Positions 1 through 19,221 of a stretch of DNA of 64,000 nt are shown piece after piece. The notes beneath the pieces are model-generated. The model was not told where the DNA came from and did not search any database. It worked only from the letters and a program-made list of their open reading frames with translations. The position numbers and the translations under genes are program-made. How positions within the stretch are numbered: the first letter of the stretch is position 1; every line of letters starts with the position of its first letter. Source of the stretch: Salminus brasiliensis (Eukaryota; Chordata; Actinopteri; Characiformes; Bryconidae); the NCBI RefSeq assembly GCF_030463535.1, contig NC_132893.1, positions 21,312,027 through 21,376,026 of the forward strand. The letters are read 5' to 3'.

Positions 1-445
1 CATTGCAGAGCACTCCATTGATCTCTTACCTGTTTGGTATTGTCTCAAGTGTCAGAATTGAAGTGCAGTGAAGCTAAAAATAGAGCAGAAAAATAGGATT
101 CTATCTATAGAGCACTATTGAAATTCTAAACTAAAGTACAAGCTGTAATGTTGCACACATCCATCTAAGCAGACTCAGCAAAACCTACTGGTGAACGCCT
201 TTGCTATGAACGGAACCCCTTGTGGAGAAATATAATTGTGCTTTAATGCACAGACAAGCTGTTTAAAAGGGTTTATTCACTAAGGGTTTATTCACTAAGC
301 TAAAGAAATCTATGAAGCACAATCCCTGTTTTTGAACTAAATGATTTTGAACTAAAATATTACTGTAACTGTAATCATACTATAAAACACAGGGTGATGC
401 CAGAGATCTCCCTCACTTTTGGCATATGTTGTGAACATAGCTCAG

Positions 446-523
446 ATCAAATCAAATCAAATTTTATTTGTCACATACATAGTCATACACAGTATAACTT
501 GCAGTGAAATGCTTTTTTGACAG
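446..523 (+). repeat. interspersed teleost repeat
   Basis: The stretch begins with reiterated AATCA followed by TTTTATTTGTCACATACATA and ends near TGCAGTGAAATGCTTTTTTG. This motif is scattered widely in fish genomes. The class (LINE tail or DNA element) is not resolved here. Confidence 0.5.
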
Positions 524-757
524 TCTGCTCACATCAAGCTATACAATAAAAATCTACATTTAAACTTAACTAAACCTTAACTTAATGAAGTAAAGTGCAA
601 AAGTGCAAAAGAAAAAATAAAATAAAAATGAAGAAAATAAAAATGGAATAAGTTACATTTAAGTTAAGAATAGAATATAAAAATGAAAATATAGAAATAT
701 AAGCAAAAAAAAGTACAGAATACAAATATACAAATATATATACAGAGATGAAATAGT

Positions 758-800
758 GCGTGTCTGTGTGTGTGTGTATATATACATACATATACATATG
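758..800. repeat. TG/TA microsatellite
   Basis: A run of TG dinucleotides passes into TATATACATACATATACATA. It is simple-sequence DNA. Reading frames across it are artefacts. Confidence 0.8.
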
Positions 801-1286
801 TACATATTTATCTGTATGTGAGTGTATGTGTGAGTTAAAAGAAATATTTTCATTGTTGTCCGTAGCTAATAATATTTAACAGTAATTAACACAAGCGGAA
901 ATGTTAGCAAACGTTAGTCCAATGCATCTAGCCAACTTAAGGCTATACAGTGGCTATTGCAAATAACCAGTGTTGACGCATTTTAAAAACGACGAGTACA
1001 AATGATTTTTCACAATTTACATTTAATACAAATAACCAGGAATACTTTTGCTCCCTTTGTAATGAAACATGTAGTTGGTCTATGTTATACAGGTGTTTAC
1101 TATATCCATGATGTGCATGCAAAAGTCCCCATATGACCCCCAGTCACCCCATCATCACATGCTGTAATAGTTTTTCATGTAGGATACATCTGTGCATACT
1201 CACCTATGAAGAATCCTTTTTCCTTTCTTTCAGGTTCATGTAAAGAACTGAAATGCATTTGAAGAGCAATTGATTAGTGGTTTTGA

Positions 1287-1759
<473 letters not shown>

Positions 1760-2659
1760 TGGCGTGAATTAAGACACTGTTTCTCTGACATAGCGTTGCC
1801 ACAGTAATGGGCTGGACCATCTGAAGCTAAATAGCACTGCCTCTGACAACCAAAAGAGGAACACACTGAAAAATGTCCAGACCAGTGTTCCTCAATTCTT
1901 GTAGTACGGGAGAGCCATAGCATGTCTGTCTGTTTATTTTCCTTGTTCTATCACCTCAGAAAAAACAATTCTGTTGTCTTAGGACCACGCTTAGGCCATC
2001 CAGGACCAGACGGCAGTATCTCCACTCTAGACTGCAAACTGTAAACAGCTGCAGGTTATCTTCTTTGGGCTTGGAACAGATGCCTGTAGATATAGCAGCC
2101 CTCTCTGAACCAGAGGTAAATCCTGTCCAAACTACAGTTTTAAAGCAAACAACCAAAACCACTACTTTGACAAATACACCACTATTCTATGCCAGAGTAG
2201 CCGTGGAGAAAAGGGGTGGTCTGCTCTTGTATTAGGGCTATAGAAAGAGAACGGATTATACGCTTGTATTTTTATTTTATTCATCCAAGCACATTTGCAC
2301 TACTAAGATCCTCACTTAAAAAGCAGCGGCCATAAAATAGGGGTTCAGCGCCCCCTATATGCTGATTTTGGGAATTGCAGGACTCCTCTGTTTATGACAT
2401 GATGCCATGTAGAAATTTTCCCTTTACTCCAAAACAAAGAAACAACATACGCCAACAACAGCTATTTATTCCTGTCGGCTTTGGGCCATATAAAGAGGAT
2501 CTGGTCAAATCACTGGATTTATCACTGAACACTGAGTGTATGATATGCAGGAAAAGATGTATTAAATATCGAATGCACTGTCTGATAAGACAGAACGTGT
2601 ACAGTTCAAGTCAATAAGCTCACAGTTTTTAAAAGATGTCATTAATATTAAAGATATGT

Positions 2660-2665
2660 AATAAA
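2660..2665 (+). terminator. candidate crybg3 poly(A) signal
   Basis: AATAAA lies about 900 bp after the crybg3 stop and is followed by a GT-rich stretch (TTCTGGTGTGGCTTTTT), as expected of a downstream element. No transcript evidence. Confidence 0.4.
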
Positions 2666-2872
2666 TTCTGGTGTGGCTTTTTAGAAACGTTTCATTCTTC
2701 TCCCAACACATCGGTGATGAGAAGAAAGGACAGCCTTGGCTCTGACAGGACTGGAGGCAATGACGCATGCAACTGCTATGTATACAGGCTTTTAGCTGTA
2801 GTTGTATTATGCTTGTTTATTTATATATTTTAAAACAAAACCATGAGAGACGGAGTATCATTCAAGTTTTTT

Positions 2873-2878
2873 TTTATT
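2873..2878 (-). terminator. candidate riox2 poly(A) signal
   Basis: AATAAA on the - strand lies about 1.2 kb beyond the riox2 stop. No nearer AATAAA was noticed in the 3' flank. Confidence 0.35.
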
Positions 2879-4065
2879 AAGCACTCAGTCAAAATGAGTC
2901 AGAACTGCCACTTCCAAATCATTTTGTAGGAGTTTAACACTTAAGGTCACATCAAAAGTGGCTGTGAATCTCACACACACACACACACATTTATTCCGAC
3001 AAAGTGAGTCAGAGATCTGTGCGTGTATGTGTGAGAGAGGAACAAACATGAGGCAATTATCAGAACAGTAGCTGTTCTGACAATGGTACTGAAAGGATCC
3101 TGGCTACATGTCACACTGCCCTGCTGGTAGCGTCACGACACAATGGTACACTCTGTTGCAGAAGACAAACTCCACTGTCTTACACACGTATGTACACATG
3201 CCTCATAGCTGAGTTTTCCACAGCTCAGGATCTTGGAACGCTGATGAGCAGTGCAAGTTGGCGATTTCCATGCCCAAATATACCGGATTCAATTCTCTTA
3301 TTGAAGGAATGGATCAGTGAAATATCATGTTTACCATTTTTCATTTACCCCAGCCAAGACGTGTTTAGTGTCCGAATGTTTTACTTTAGTAAACTGGAAC
3401 TATGACGCTGACAAACAGAGAAAGTCAAGTCACCCAAAATTGCATCATAGATGTCCACACACTTTACTCAACGCCTCAAACTGCATCCAGGTCTTCAGTA
3501 AGGTTGCACGGACCTACCAACTGCTTTAAGGCAAAGTAGGACTTCTACAATACAACAGTCCTTTTAGATACAGGTGTCCTGAGCATTCAGCTACACTGTG
3601 TTTAGTATTACATCAGTTTGCATCCAAGCATGCTGCTTATGCTGAAGCAAATCAACAAGTGGGCATGCCCTAATAAAGACCTGGATGTGGTTTAAGTGGG
3701 CTGAGAAAAGCGTGGACATTTTTGGTGACTATTGATGTAGGTGTTTGCTAACCACATTAGCCGGAAAGTTGGACACACAATCGACACCCAGCATGTCTTG
3801 ACTGATCGACTATTAACTAATCATCTTGGGCAAGTGGAGAATTATGTGAACTGTGAACCTTTGCCAAACTATTCCTTCTGCCAGGTTAAGTAGCTGTGTT
3901 TGAGCAAGACCAGACGAGAGAAGTGTTCTAATATCCATCTGCTTCAGTCTCTCCTCGTCAGTCCAAAAGCCGCTGCTTATAAACATGATGGTGAAAATGA
4001 CTGAAGCCCACATGCTGTATTCCTGTCCTGACCACATTGTGAGGCTAAGGCAAAAACAAAGCTGG

Positions 4066-10763
<6,698 letters not shown>

Positions 10764-11220
10764 TTAATAATTGATAATCGATGCATTGATGCACTTATTA
10801 ATCAATACATCACTAACTCGTAATAGAGCCATAACACCTCTCGCGAGAACCGCATTTCAGTAAAATCCTGAAATAATACTATATAAAATAATACCTAACG
10901 CAGAAATGCGTGTTTATAGTTGTTCATTAGTGGGGCACGCAAAGCTCAAAGTATTTACTTCAGTGGAGTAAAAGTCAATTACACTACACACCTGTAGAGG
11001 GAGCCCAAGAGCAAAAAAAAACAGTCTTCACATAAAGGTTTTAAATCTTTTTTTTATTTTTTATTTATTTATTTAAAGTCACTGAACTCAGACGCTGTCC
11101 AATCCGGTTCAGGACCTATAACTAATAAACTACTAAGAACTGTTTTATTTTGACTGTTTATTTTAACCGCTGTGTCTTTTCTAGCCGTTTCTGTACAGGT
11201 TTAGCAGCCCAGCAATCTCA

Positions 11221-11345
11221 CAGACCAATCGCATGCGTTGAAAATCTCACACGTGACGCTCCCCGGCCAATCAGATCTGTGCATTATAATGCGCGCTGCC
11301 ACTCGCTGTAGAACTGCAGCCTGAGAGGAAAGCGAGTCAGAGCCC
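11221..11345. promoter_or_regulatory. promoter-like cluster: CCAAT boxes, CACGTG E-box, TATAA
   Basis: ACCAAT lies at about 11224, CACGTG at 11250-11255, GCCAAT at about 11266 and TATAA at about 11284 within GC-richer DNA. The CCAAT/TATAA spacing reads as a + strand promoter, but no + strand gene follows. It may serve riox2 or an unannotated RNA. MINA is a known MYC target through CACGTG boxes. Inferred. Confidence 0.35.
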
Positions 11346-12455
11346 AGACCAAGCTTTTAATCAACAATCATAAATACTGAATTGTTTTGTACTTGGTAAC
11401 TTTTTAATTTCGTAACTTGATTTAACAGTCAGTTGTTGACTACAAAAAAATATTGATTTAACTACTAGACTACTTCAGTATACAGGATATGGCACTAAAT
11501 CATAATGCAAGTTAGACACTGTGCTGACCTGGACCTGGAGGGAATTTGTCTCTTACTGGATCTTACGAAATTTTAATCAATTACCCCCACTTTATTTAAA
11601 TAGTTCACTAAAAAGTAAAACGTATAAACTTGTCAAATCTAATTTAATTATCCCAAATGGACTGGGCAAGACATATTTGGTGACCAGGTTTGCTTCTTTA
11701 GATGTTCACTGCCGCTACAAGACTAATGTAAAACAAATATAATAAAGAAATAAAATAATAATAATAATAAAAAAATAAATAAAATAAAAAACCTTAAATC
11801 GATTCGCAGCTTTTCAGCAAAACTGAATAGGCAAACGTCTTGGGAATCAGCTAGATACATTTGGGGGAAACTGTAAAGGCTCTAACTAACAGGTTAAAAA
11901 ACGATGGCAATATTTGGTATAATGGCATTATTTTACAGAAGTGTATGGAAAACGTTTGATGTTTGGCCTGATTTACAATAGAAATGATGACATACTTCTG
12001 GTACTTACATAAAATATTAAGAAACTAGATTTAGCAGAGAAAACGATGAGAATCTGGAATAGTTGTAGCAGAAACTACAGAAGACTGTGATGAGAGCACG
12101 TATGAGTAAAACTGCAAAAGCTGTGAATCAGAGAAAATTATTAACTATATTTTGCACAATTCTGTAAGAAAACTGGAAGATTATGGATTAGGAGAGGGTT
12201 TTATACTGCACAGTTTGGCATAATTTAGAGAGATGGTGACAATTGGGAGATTTTAATTTAGCAGAGAAGTCGTTTGAAATTGGAAATGCTGTAAAAACCG
12301 CTTCAGCTGGAGCGTTAGAGTGAATTACTTTCGGCATCGACTAGTCAGGGGAATAAGGAGGTTTTCACATAGATAAATAAAACTGTCACTACGTACAGAG
12401 GCTAAAAGAAGAGACGTTTTAGTGAATATGATCAGCAACCGTGATCTGCACTTAC
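11345..12455. other. probable riox2 first intron, AT-rich
   Basis: Low-complexity A/T-rich sequence without supported exons. A (TAA)n-like tract lies at about 11754-11790. Confidence 0.4.
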
Positions 12456-12560
12456 TGCTCTCAGACTGCAGGGTCCCCACGTGAAGCATCAGCGTCACAC
12501 TGCTTAACGTCCGACTGGAAACATTCGTCTTCAATAATGTTCCGGGTATAATCTGCCCAG
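12456..12560 (-). promoter_or_regulatory. candidate noncoding first exon of riox2 with E-box
   Basis: On the - strand the sequence ends in the strong donor GAGAGCA|GTAAGTGC at 12455/12456 and contains CACGTG at 12478-12483. It could splice to the acceptor seven bases before the riox2 ATG (10692). The 5' end is undefined and transcript support is needed. Confidence 0.35.
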
Positions 12561-13095
12561 CGCCTTTAGGCCTTTAAGTTTCCAGTTAAGGGCTTCTGTT
12601 ACTTTAAGTATTTTCTACATCCATTTTTTATTTGTTTCATTTCATTCTTTGTGTAAATCACACACACTGCTGAGTGGTGCACCATTTACAAACACATATC
12701 TTTAATAAGCTATTCATCATTCTAACATCGATAATCAATGAAACTCTAGACCAGCAATTAATAACTCTAACATATTCACACAATAATCACATTCCACTTC
12801 TTTAGTTCTTTATAAAAAATACAGAATCATCACAGACCAATCTCTTACACCATGTGTGAGTTCAACTCTGAGAGTTTTACAGGACAACACTTACAGTGAT
12901 GTTCCTGTAACAGTGTCACAGATTGAGACAGGCTCTAAGTGTTTTGTTGTAAAAAGTCTTCAGTGTGAAATGAGAGCATGCTGGACCTGCACTCAAGGTC
13001 ATCTTTACAGGCAGAGGCAGGCGTGCAGCTCATCACAGCTCCAGTCCCGGGCTCGTATGCATCAAACATCTCACAGTACGAACGCTGATCTGGGT

Positions 13096-13101
13096 TTTAT
13101 T
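13096..13101 (-). terminator. tiprl poly(A) signal
   Basis: AATAAA on the - strand lies 70 bp after the tiprl stop, followed by ACCCAGATCAGCG. It would give a very short 3' UTR. Confidence 0.6.
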
Positions 13102-13170
13102 TACGGACATTATAGATCAGCCTTCTTACTCTGAGGTTTGTAAATGTGTAAGACACTGTGTGAATTTGTG

Positions 13171-16100
13171 TCACTGTGGCGCGTTGGTAGATTCGGATGA
13201 TAGCGCTTGCTCGGGGAACTCCAGCTTCTCACATTCTGTAAGCTTGAGGGGTAAGTGTTGAGCGATCTCGTTGGGGTCTGTGTAGAAGGCGGGAGGAACG
13301 TGCTGCAAAGAGAAAGAAACATCAAGAGAAATGAGTGGAAATAAGCAAAATAAATAAAATCATGCTTTTCATTGTTACATAAAATGTATTCATTTATGTG
13401 TGGCGTGTGAGGTGTTTTGTAAATCAACCAATTAAATAAATAAATAAATAAATAAAATGTAATAGTGGAAATTCCAGGGTACCAGCTTAACCTCTTCAGG
13501 AACTGCAAATAACAGGCACAGCCCATAAAAAAACACATGCATCAATTAGGTACAGTATGGTATGAAAATTATGGTTAGCGTGTCATATACACTTGCTGGG
13601 GGGAGATGAGGAGAGGAAAAAAAAGTAAAAAGGCAACCTAACAGACTCTCACCCACACACCATACAGACATATGAAAATGCAGAGGGAGAAGAGTCTCCA
13701 TCTCCCAAAAAAGAAATTAAAATCAGCAGCGGAGGATTACTTTTGGATATCCTAAAAACAAACAAGGTGCTGACAACGAGGACAGATGCGTAGTTTGCAA
13801 AAACCATGGACGTAAAGTGGCAGCTAAAGGAGGAAACATCAAACATGTTCAGCATTTTGAGAGTCATCTCTCTGTAGGTGTCCTGTTTTACAACTTTAAT
13901 CCCCAACGATAAAGCATGTATTTGTGTTGATAATAAAATGCAGGACTGAATTAAGGCTTTGCCTTGCGTGTGCATTCAGACACACACTGACCCCATAAAG
14001 AAACACACACAAACTTTCCCGCCTTGAATACTTTCTGAGATGGTGTCGTGAGATTATTTCACCGTCTTGAGTGTTAATAAATCCCTCACCTGAAGAGCTG
14101 ACACTTTGCTTTCTCGTGTGCTAAACTCTCTCAGCATGTAGTTCTTTCCAGCCTGCAGGCAAAAGAGATTAGGACATTTAATACCAGCTAAACTTCACTG
14201 CAGTACTCCACTGTAAAATTCTGTCACTCAAAAACACAAGCCTATAAGCTAGAACTATAACATTAGCAGCCATTAAAGTGATTCTGACTGATTCACAGAT
14301 TGATCCTTTAGTTACTTTCCTTTTGGTTGAGTTTCACTTGCCTCATGATAGAGCCGTGTGTCGTTAATCCGGATCAGCACTCCATCCACTCTCAGGAAGA
14401 AGCGTAGCAACACAAAAAAACTTGTGGGCATCACTCTCTAAAACAGACGTCACAAAATAATAAAAACGGCTTAATTAATTCATGTTTTTTCATTAAAATG
14501 TAAATCAGGATCACATTTCTACTTAATGTATAGTGACAGACTCTTTTCGTCAAAAATGTCTGTAGAAACAAGAGTTTTGAGATAAAACTGGCATCACTCA
14601 CAATTTTGACACTGATCATGGAAACACCATGATCATGGAGTTCATCCTCAAACAGCAACACATCCTCAAAAAACATGATCTGCTCCCGAGCCTTTAGTTT
14701 CTCCAGGTCTATTCTCTCTGTTGTGGGAGACACCTGGGTAACATTCACACAGAGTAAATGCCCATTTTTCAGAATAGGCAACAACAGTGCACTGCGAGTA
14801 GTACTGTGAATATGATGTAAATACTAGTGTAAAATCAACCAGAGATCAAACCAAGGTAGAAAATTGACTGCAATTTAAAACTGATAATCATTTTATCATT
14901 AGTTTAATTTTGGTTAACAGTTTAGAGCACTAAACACAAGCCTATAATCTATAGCATTAGCACCCATCAAAGAACCGATTCAGACTGACTGAAACATAAC
15001 TGATAATCATGGTATCCAGTATGATACCCAAAGCAAATCTCTTCCTCTACTGTGTAAACAATCCCTCTGGTCACATTCATGTATCCAGTGTCTCCAAATC
15101 TGCAGCCATTTCACCAACTACTCAGACAAACCTGCCAAATTACCTTTATCTGCAGGTCCTCGCCAATTAGTGTCCCTCTGTAATCTGTTGTGTACGTCCA
15201 GTCATAACGCTTCACAACCTCCTTGTGTTCAGATTCAGCTCTGCAGGGATGAAGGCACAAAAATAAAAGTGCTAATACAGGACCAGAAACAACACTTAGT
15301 TCATGTGGCTGAATTGTTTTAATGCATTTCTGATACTATATGTCCCCTACCTGCTCTCCTGCCACTCCTGAGCACATGCCACCTTTACCATGTCTTGTGC
15401 ATTGTTGACACGCTTGAGAGCATCGATGGCATTGAACTCCATGCCAAACCCATCAGTGTGCTGAATGCGCAATACATTGTCACCAAAAAGCATCTCTGGG
15501 AGAGAGGGCATGTGCATCTCCTCTGCTAACCTGAAACACCATTAACAACCAGTTATTATGGCTGCCTAATAAACAGTAATGAATCTAATCATAAATCGAA
15601 TAAAATACAACTACAAACAATGGGCATGCAGACATATTTTGCCAAAATGAACAATTAGAGATTTAGGAACTACTGAACTTAAATGTTTGCCACTTTACGA
15701 AGATTGTGTTATTATTACAGTTGCATTAGGCTCAGGTTAAGGCAAAGTCTAAATTAAATTTCCAGAGGGATTTACCTGACACTGAAATAACCTATTTCCA
15801 GTCAACTGACCCCTATGGTTTTGGATAATGATGAGTGTTTGCATATTTGCCACAGTATCATTCACTACCTAACGTGTGTCAGTCCTCACCCTCATTCAAA
15901 ATGAGGAAAATCAGAAATGAAGCTTTAAATAAAAGATAAATTTAAAAATATGGTATTCCTAATAACGTTTTTCTAATTTACCCCCAATTTCTACCCAATC
16001 TGGATAGCCAATTACCCAGTCCCCGTTCATGTGGACACTCCCATCACTAGGAGGGTGAAGACCAGCACACGTCTACTTCAACACATGTGAAGCCAGCCAA

Positions 16101-16933
16101 CAGCTCTTTTTGAACTGCCGCTGATGCAGCATCGCTTGGCAGCCAGCATGCTCTGAGGAAGGTGTGGTTCCCCAGCTCAGATACTTCAGCTCAAAATCAA
16201 ACCAGCGATCCTGTGATCCGGATCACAGCGACAGCGCTTTAGTCCACTGGACCACTCGGAGGCCCAAAACTCAGCTATTTTGACAGTTTTAGTCTCTACC
16301 TTTTGACTGATCCTTTAATGTTACAATCTGTATACTCAATTTAATAAATTGATTCATCTGTTTAGAGGGGACTCTTTAGGGAACAGAATTTTTTTAATTA
16401 AAGGAAACTATTTATTAAGCCATTGAAACAGACCAATTGAGGGAATGTTTTAAACCTTGTCATATTTTTCACCTTGATACTTTATGAGCTTCATAGAACT
16501 ACAATTTTTAAGTGGTTGATTCTATAAACCCTCTGCTAACCCGAGATGGAAACCAGTGTGTCTGACCACATAGTTATCTTGGTAAGGTCACATCCTGAGA
16601 CATACTGAATAAATTACCACCTCTTAGTACTAATTAACATACAACCATTCATCACACTGTCTTTTTTTAAAGCTTACACTTTAAGATCGCCCCTGCCTTT
16701 CTGGACCATCCATCACTGATGTTTTTTTTCTCTAGAGCACAGATTTGACAGGGTGACTAACACTGTACACAACACGAACAGCACCCCGACATCCAGAGCA
16801 CCGGTCTTGATAATATTACGCACCGTTCAATATCTTTAGACTTCATAATGTGGGTTTTTGCCGCAGTGACGTTCCATGGTCCAAACGTGAAGTCTTGCTT
16901 GCTGCTTTTAAAGCCATGAGATATGGTCGACAT
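13171..16933 (-). CDS. tiprl: tiprl, TIP41-like TOR signalling regulator, complete CDS in seven exons
   Basis: Cytosolic inhibitor/regulator that binds catalytic subunits of PP2A, PP4 and PP6 in TOR signalling (family knowledge). Exons in transcript order: 16933-16824, 15530-15351, 15240-15144, 14733-14602, 14437-14342, 14152-14090, 13302-13171. They sum to 810 bp (269 aa; human 272). Landmarks are [15 protein letters not shown] near the N-terminus, [18 protein letters not shown], the conserved KLKAREQI, and [10 protein letters not shown]. The C-terminus after residue 250 is less conserved. The start is chosen because MSTISHGF aligns with the human N-terminus and the next upstream in-frame codons fall in a UTR. 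The intron between HE and AGKN uses GC instead of GT as donor. An acceptor 19 bases before the ATG suggests a noncoding first exon near 17960-18050. Confidence 0.95.
15965..16265 (-). mobile_element. tRNA-derived SINE
   Basis: Read on the - strand it begins GGGCCTCCGAGTGGTCCAG with an A-box-like TGGTCCAGTGG. It then has GCTGGTTTGATTTT as a degenerate B box and a roughly 230-bp body. It lies in the first coding intron of tiprl. Length and layout fit a tRNA-derived SINE. Confidence 0.65.
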
Positions 16934-17291
16934 GGCTGGACCTTCTCTTTAGCTAAATGAAAACAGCACAAAGAGCACAGTTGACAAAAGCGAGCTGTGG
17001 TCTCACTTTCACTGCAACAGAAAAGCACATTAAGGGTGAAGCTGTACTCAGCAACATCACTGCCATATACAATCAACGGTACATGATCTTCAGCAGCAGA
17101 CTGACCCAGAGATCTTACTGAGCCACTGCAGACAGCCAAGTGCCTGGCTGGCATTCAGCTTACTTGGTAAGTTAATGATCACAGTTTGAGTTGAAAAATG
17201 CACGCCAGGCTTTATTAATCAAATTAAATAGTGCTAATTAACAAACGCGGTGTTTGTGTCATCTCTGTTTACAAACACACGCGCTAGTTAG

Positions 17292-17740
17292 CTAGCACTG
17301 GCACTAGCACTAGCACTGGCACTGGCACTAGCACTGGCACTAGCACTGGCACCGGCACCGGCACCGGCTCTAGTACTAGCCCTGGCACTGGCTCTGGCAC
17401 TAGCACTAGCACTGGCTCTGGCTCTGGCTCTGGCACTAGCACTAGCACTAGCACTGGCACTGGCTCTAGCACTAGCACTAGCACTAGCACTAGCACTGGC
17501 TCTGGCTCTAGCACTAGCACTAGCACTAGCACTAGCACTGGTACTGGTACTGGCTCTGGCACTAGCACTAGCACTAGCACTGGCACTGGCTCTAGCACTA
17601 GCACTAGCACTAGCACTGGCTCTGGCTCTGGCTCTGGCTCTAGCACTAGCACTAGCACTAGCACTGGCACTAGCACTGGTACTGGTACTGGTACTGGCTC
17701 TGGCACTAGCACTAGCACTAGCACTAGCACTGGCTCTGGT
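17292..17740. repeat. hexanucleotide minisatellite (GCACTA/GCACTG/GCTCTG)
   Basis: About 75 hexamers, mainly GCACTA, GCACTG, GCTCTG and GCACCG/GGTACT variants. The block CTCTGGCACTAG recurs at about 17428, 17554 and 17698 (126 and 144 bp apart), giving a loose higher-order period. It lies in the presumed first intron of tiprl. The open frames across it are a by-product of the period. Confidence 0.95.
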
Positions 17741-17957
17741 TGACTACCTGCTAAAAACACAGCACTGCTGCTAACACCATGACTCCTCACTCAGACTCAT
17801 TTACCGTCAAAGAAGTATCGCGACCCTCTGTAAAGTTTACCGAACCCGCTTTCTTGCAAAGGCTATCTAGCGATAGCTAACTTATGCAACCAGGTCACAT
17901 ATAGCTCTATAACTGCATTAGACACAACAGTCACTCAGTGTCGCTAGCCGTTAGCTC

Positions 17958-18060
17958 ACTCGCCCAAACCCCACTCGCAGCCGCCATGAACGCAGTGTGT
18001 CCGACGTTAAACGCAACCCGTAGTTCCACAGTCTCGTAGTTCCACCTTCATGTTCACAGC
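17958..18060 (-). promoter_or_regulatory. candidate tiprl noncoding first exon / start region
   Basis: On the - strand a GC-rich stretch ends in a good donor, GGGCGA|GTGAGC, at 17960/17959. It could splice to the acceptor CATTTAG|CTAAAG at 16952. It contains an out-of-frame ATGGCGGCT that would form a short uORF. Inferred only. Confidence 0.35.
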
Positions 18061-19005
18061 TGTGAAATAGTGAGTACGTTGATCCTTGTGTTTTATGTGA
18101 AGAAAATAAGTCATAAATAAAATAAGTCCAATATTCTGCTTTATTTTTTAACAACTGTTTTATTCGACAGGCTCAGCTATAGAGTATTAATGGCTTTATT
18201 GGAGGTTTGCAGAGTCTAGAAGGACACAGAGACACATTAGCTAGCTACAGTTTTTCAAGAAACAATTTAAAAATATGACCTAATGTACATTAATAATGCA
18301 GTGTAATAATGAAAAAATGTAGCTATAAAATATGTCTATACTAGCTATATTTATACACTGACCAAGCAGACTTCAGCCTGCATCTGCATCTTTAAGGGAG
18401 CACAAGTTGAAGCGGGGTGAAATGAGTAATCCTGGTCCTCACACATGTCCATAAGAGGACAGTTTCAGTTTCATAGTTTCATATATATAATTTTATATAT
18501 ATATACAGCTTCGGGGAAAAAATTAAGAGACCACCCTACATTTTCAGTTTTTTTTTGTTTTTACTGTTTTTCTGGAAAATTTCATTCATGTTGTATTTCA
18601 TAAACCATGGAACATTTCACCTAAATTCTAAATAAAATATTGCTATTTAGAGCATTTATTTCCCGAAATGACAACTGCTCAAAAACAACTGATCAAATAA
18701 TGCACAGAAGGTATTATCATAATTATAATTATATTATATATTATATTATAATTATAATGCAGAAGTTATTATTTAAATGTAAACAAAACAGTACTAATAT
18801 TTTAACTTTGAGAGCGTTCAAACTGCCAATCACAGCTTTCATGTCTATCATGTCTTGGCAGGCTCTCCACTAGTCTTTCAGATTGCTGTTGGGTGACTTT
18901 AAGCCATGTATGTCATTCACAGTCATAGTCATAGTCATATATATATATATATGAACATTCAACAGCACATTCAAAGCATATAAATAATTCACAGTAAGAG
19001 CATGA
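18060..19005. other. intergenic between tiprl and receptor A1
   Basis: No gene. It contains a dispersed repeat at about 18505-18900 and A/T tracts including a TA-rich palindrome near 18716-18760 and (TA)n at about 18937-18950. Confidence 0.6.
18505..18900 (-). mobile_element. dispersed repeat relic
   Basis: The - strand end reads GGTGGTCTCTTAATTTTTTC, a terminal motif common in teleost repeats. The other end reads CCAACAGCAATCTGAAAGAC. No coding capacity. Confidence 0.5.
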
Positions 19006-19009
19006 ATAG

Positions 19010-19015
19010 TTTATT
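19010..19015 (-). terminator. candidate poly(A) signal of receptor A1
   Basis: AATAAA on the - strand lies about 207 bp beyond the A1 stop codon. Confidence 0.35.
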
Positions 19016-19221
19016 GATTTTTTGAAGGTATCGGTTTGTAGCGATGTGCAGTTGCCTATATAAAAATACCCTTATATATAATATCTTTTTTTTTTGCATT
19101 TAGCAAAAACATTGAATGTCATTTCACTACAATTATTAGTGGAGGCGGACATACAGAAGACATGGTCCTCATGTATGTTTCAGTCTGTAAATCAGTCAGA
19201 CGTTTAGAGCTGCTTGACTGC

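Larger units (their letters stand above)
1760..4065. other. convergent 3' UTRs of crybg3 and riox2
   Basis: No coding exon lies between the crybg3 stop and the riox2 stop. A + strand AATAAA lies at 2660 and a - strand AATAAA at 2873, so the two transcripts probably end about 150-200 bp apart. A short CA run lies at about 2972-2989. Confidence 0.5.

Noticed and set aside
17284-17790. 168-codon - strand frame rich in Val-Leu and Glu-Pro
   Set aside because: It is only the translation of the hexanucleotide minisatellite; no homologous domain and no conserved start.
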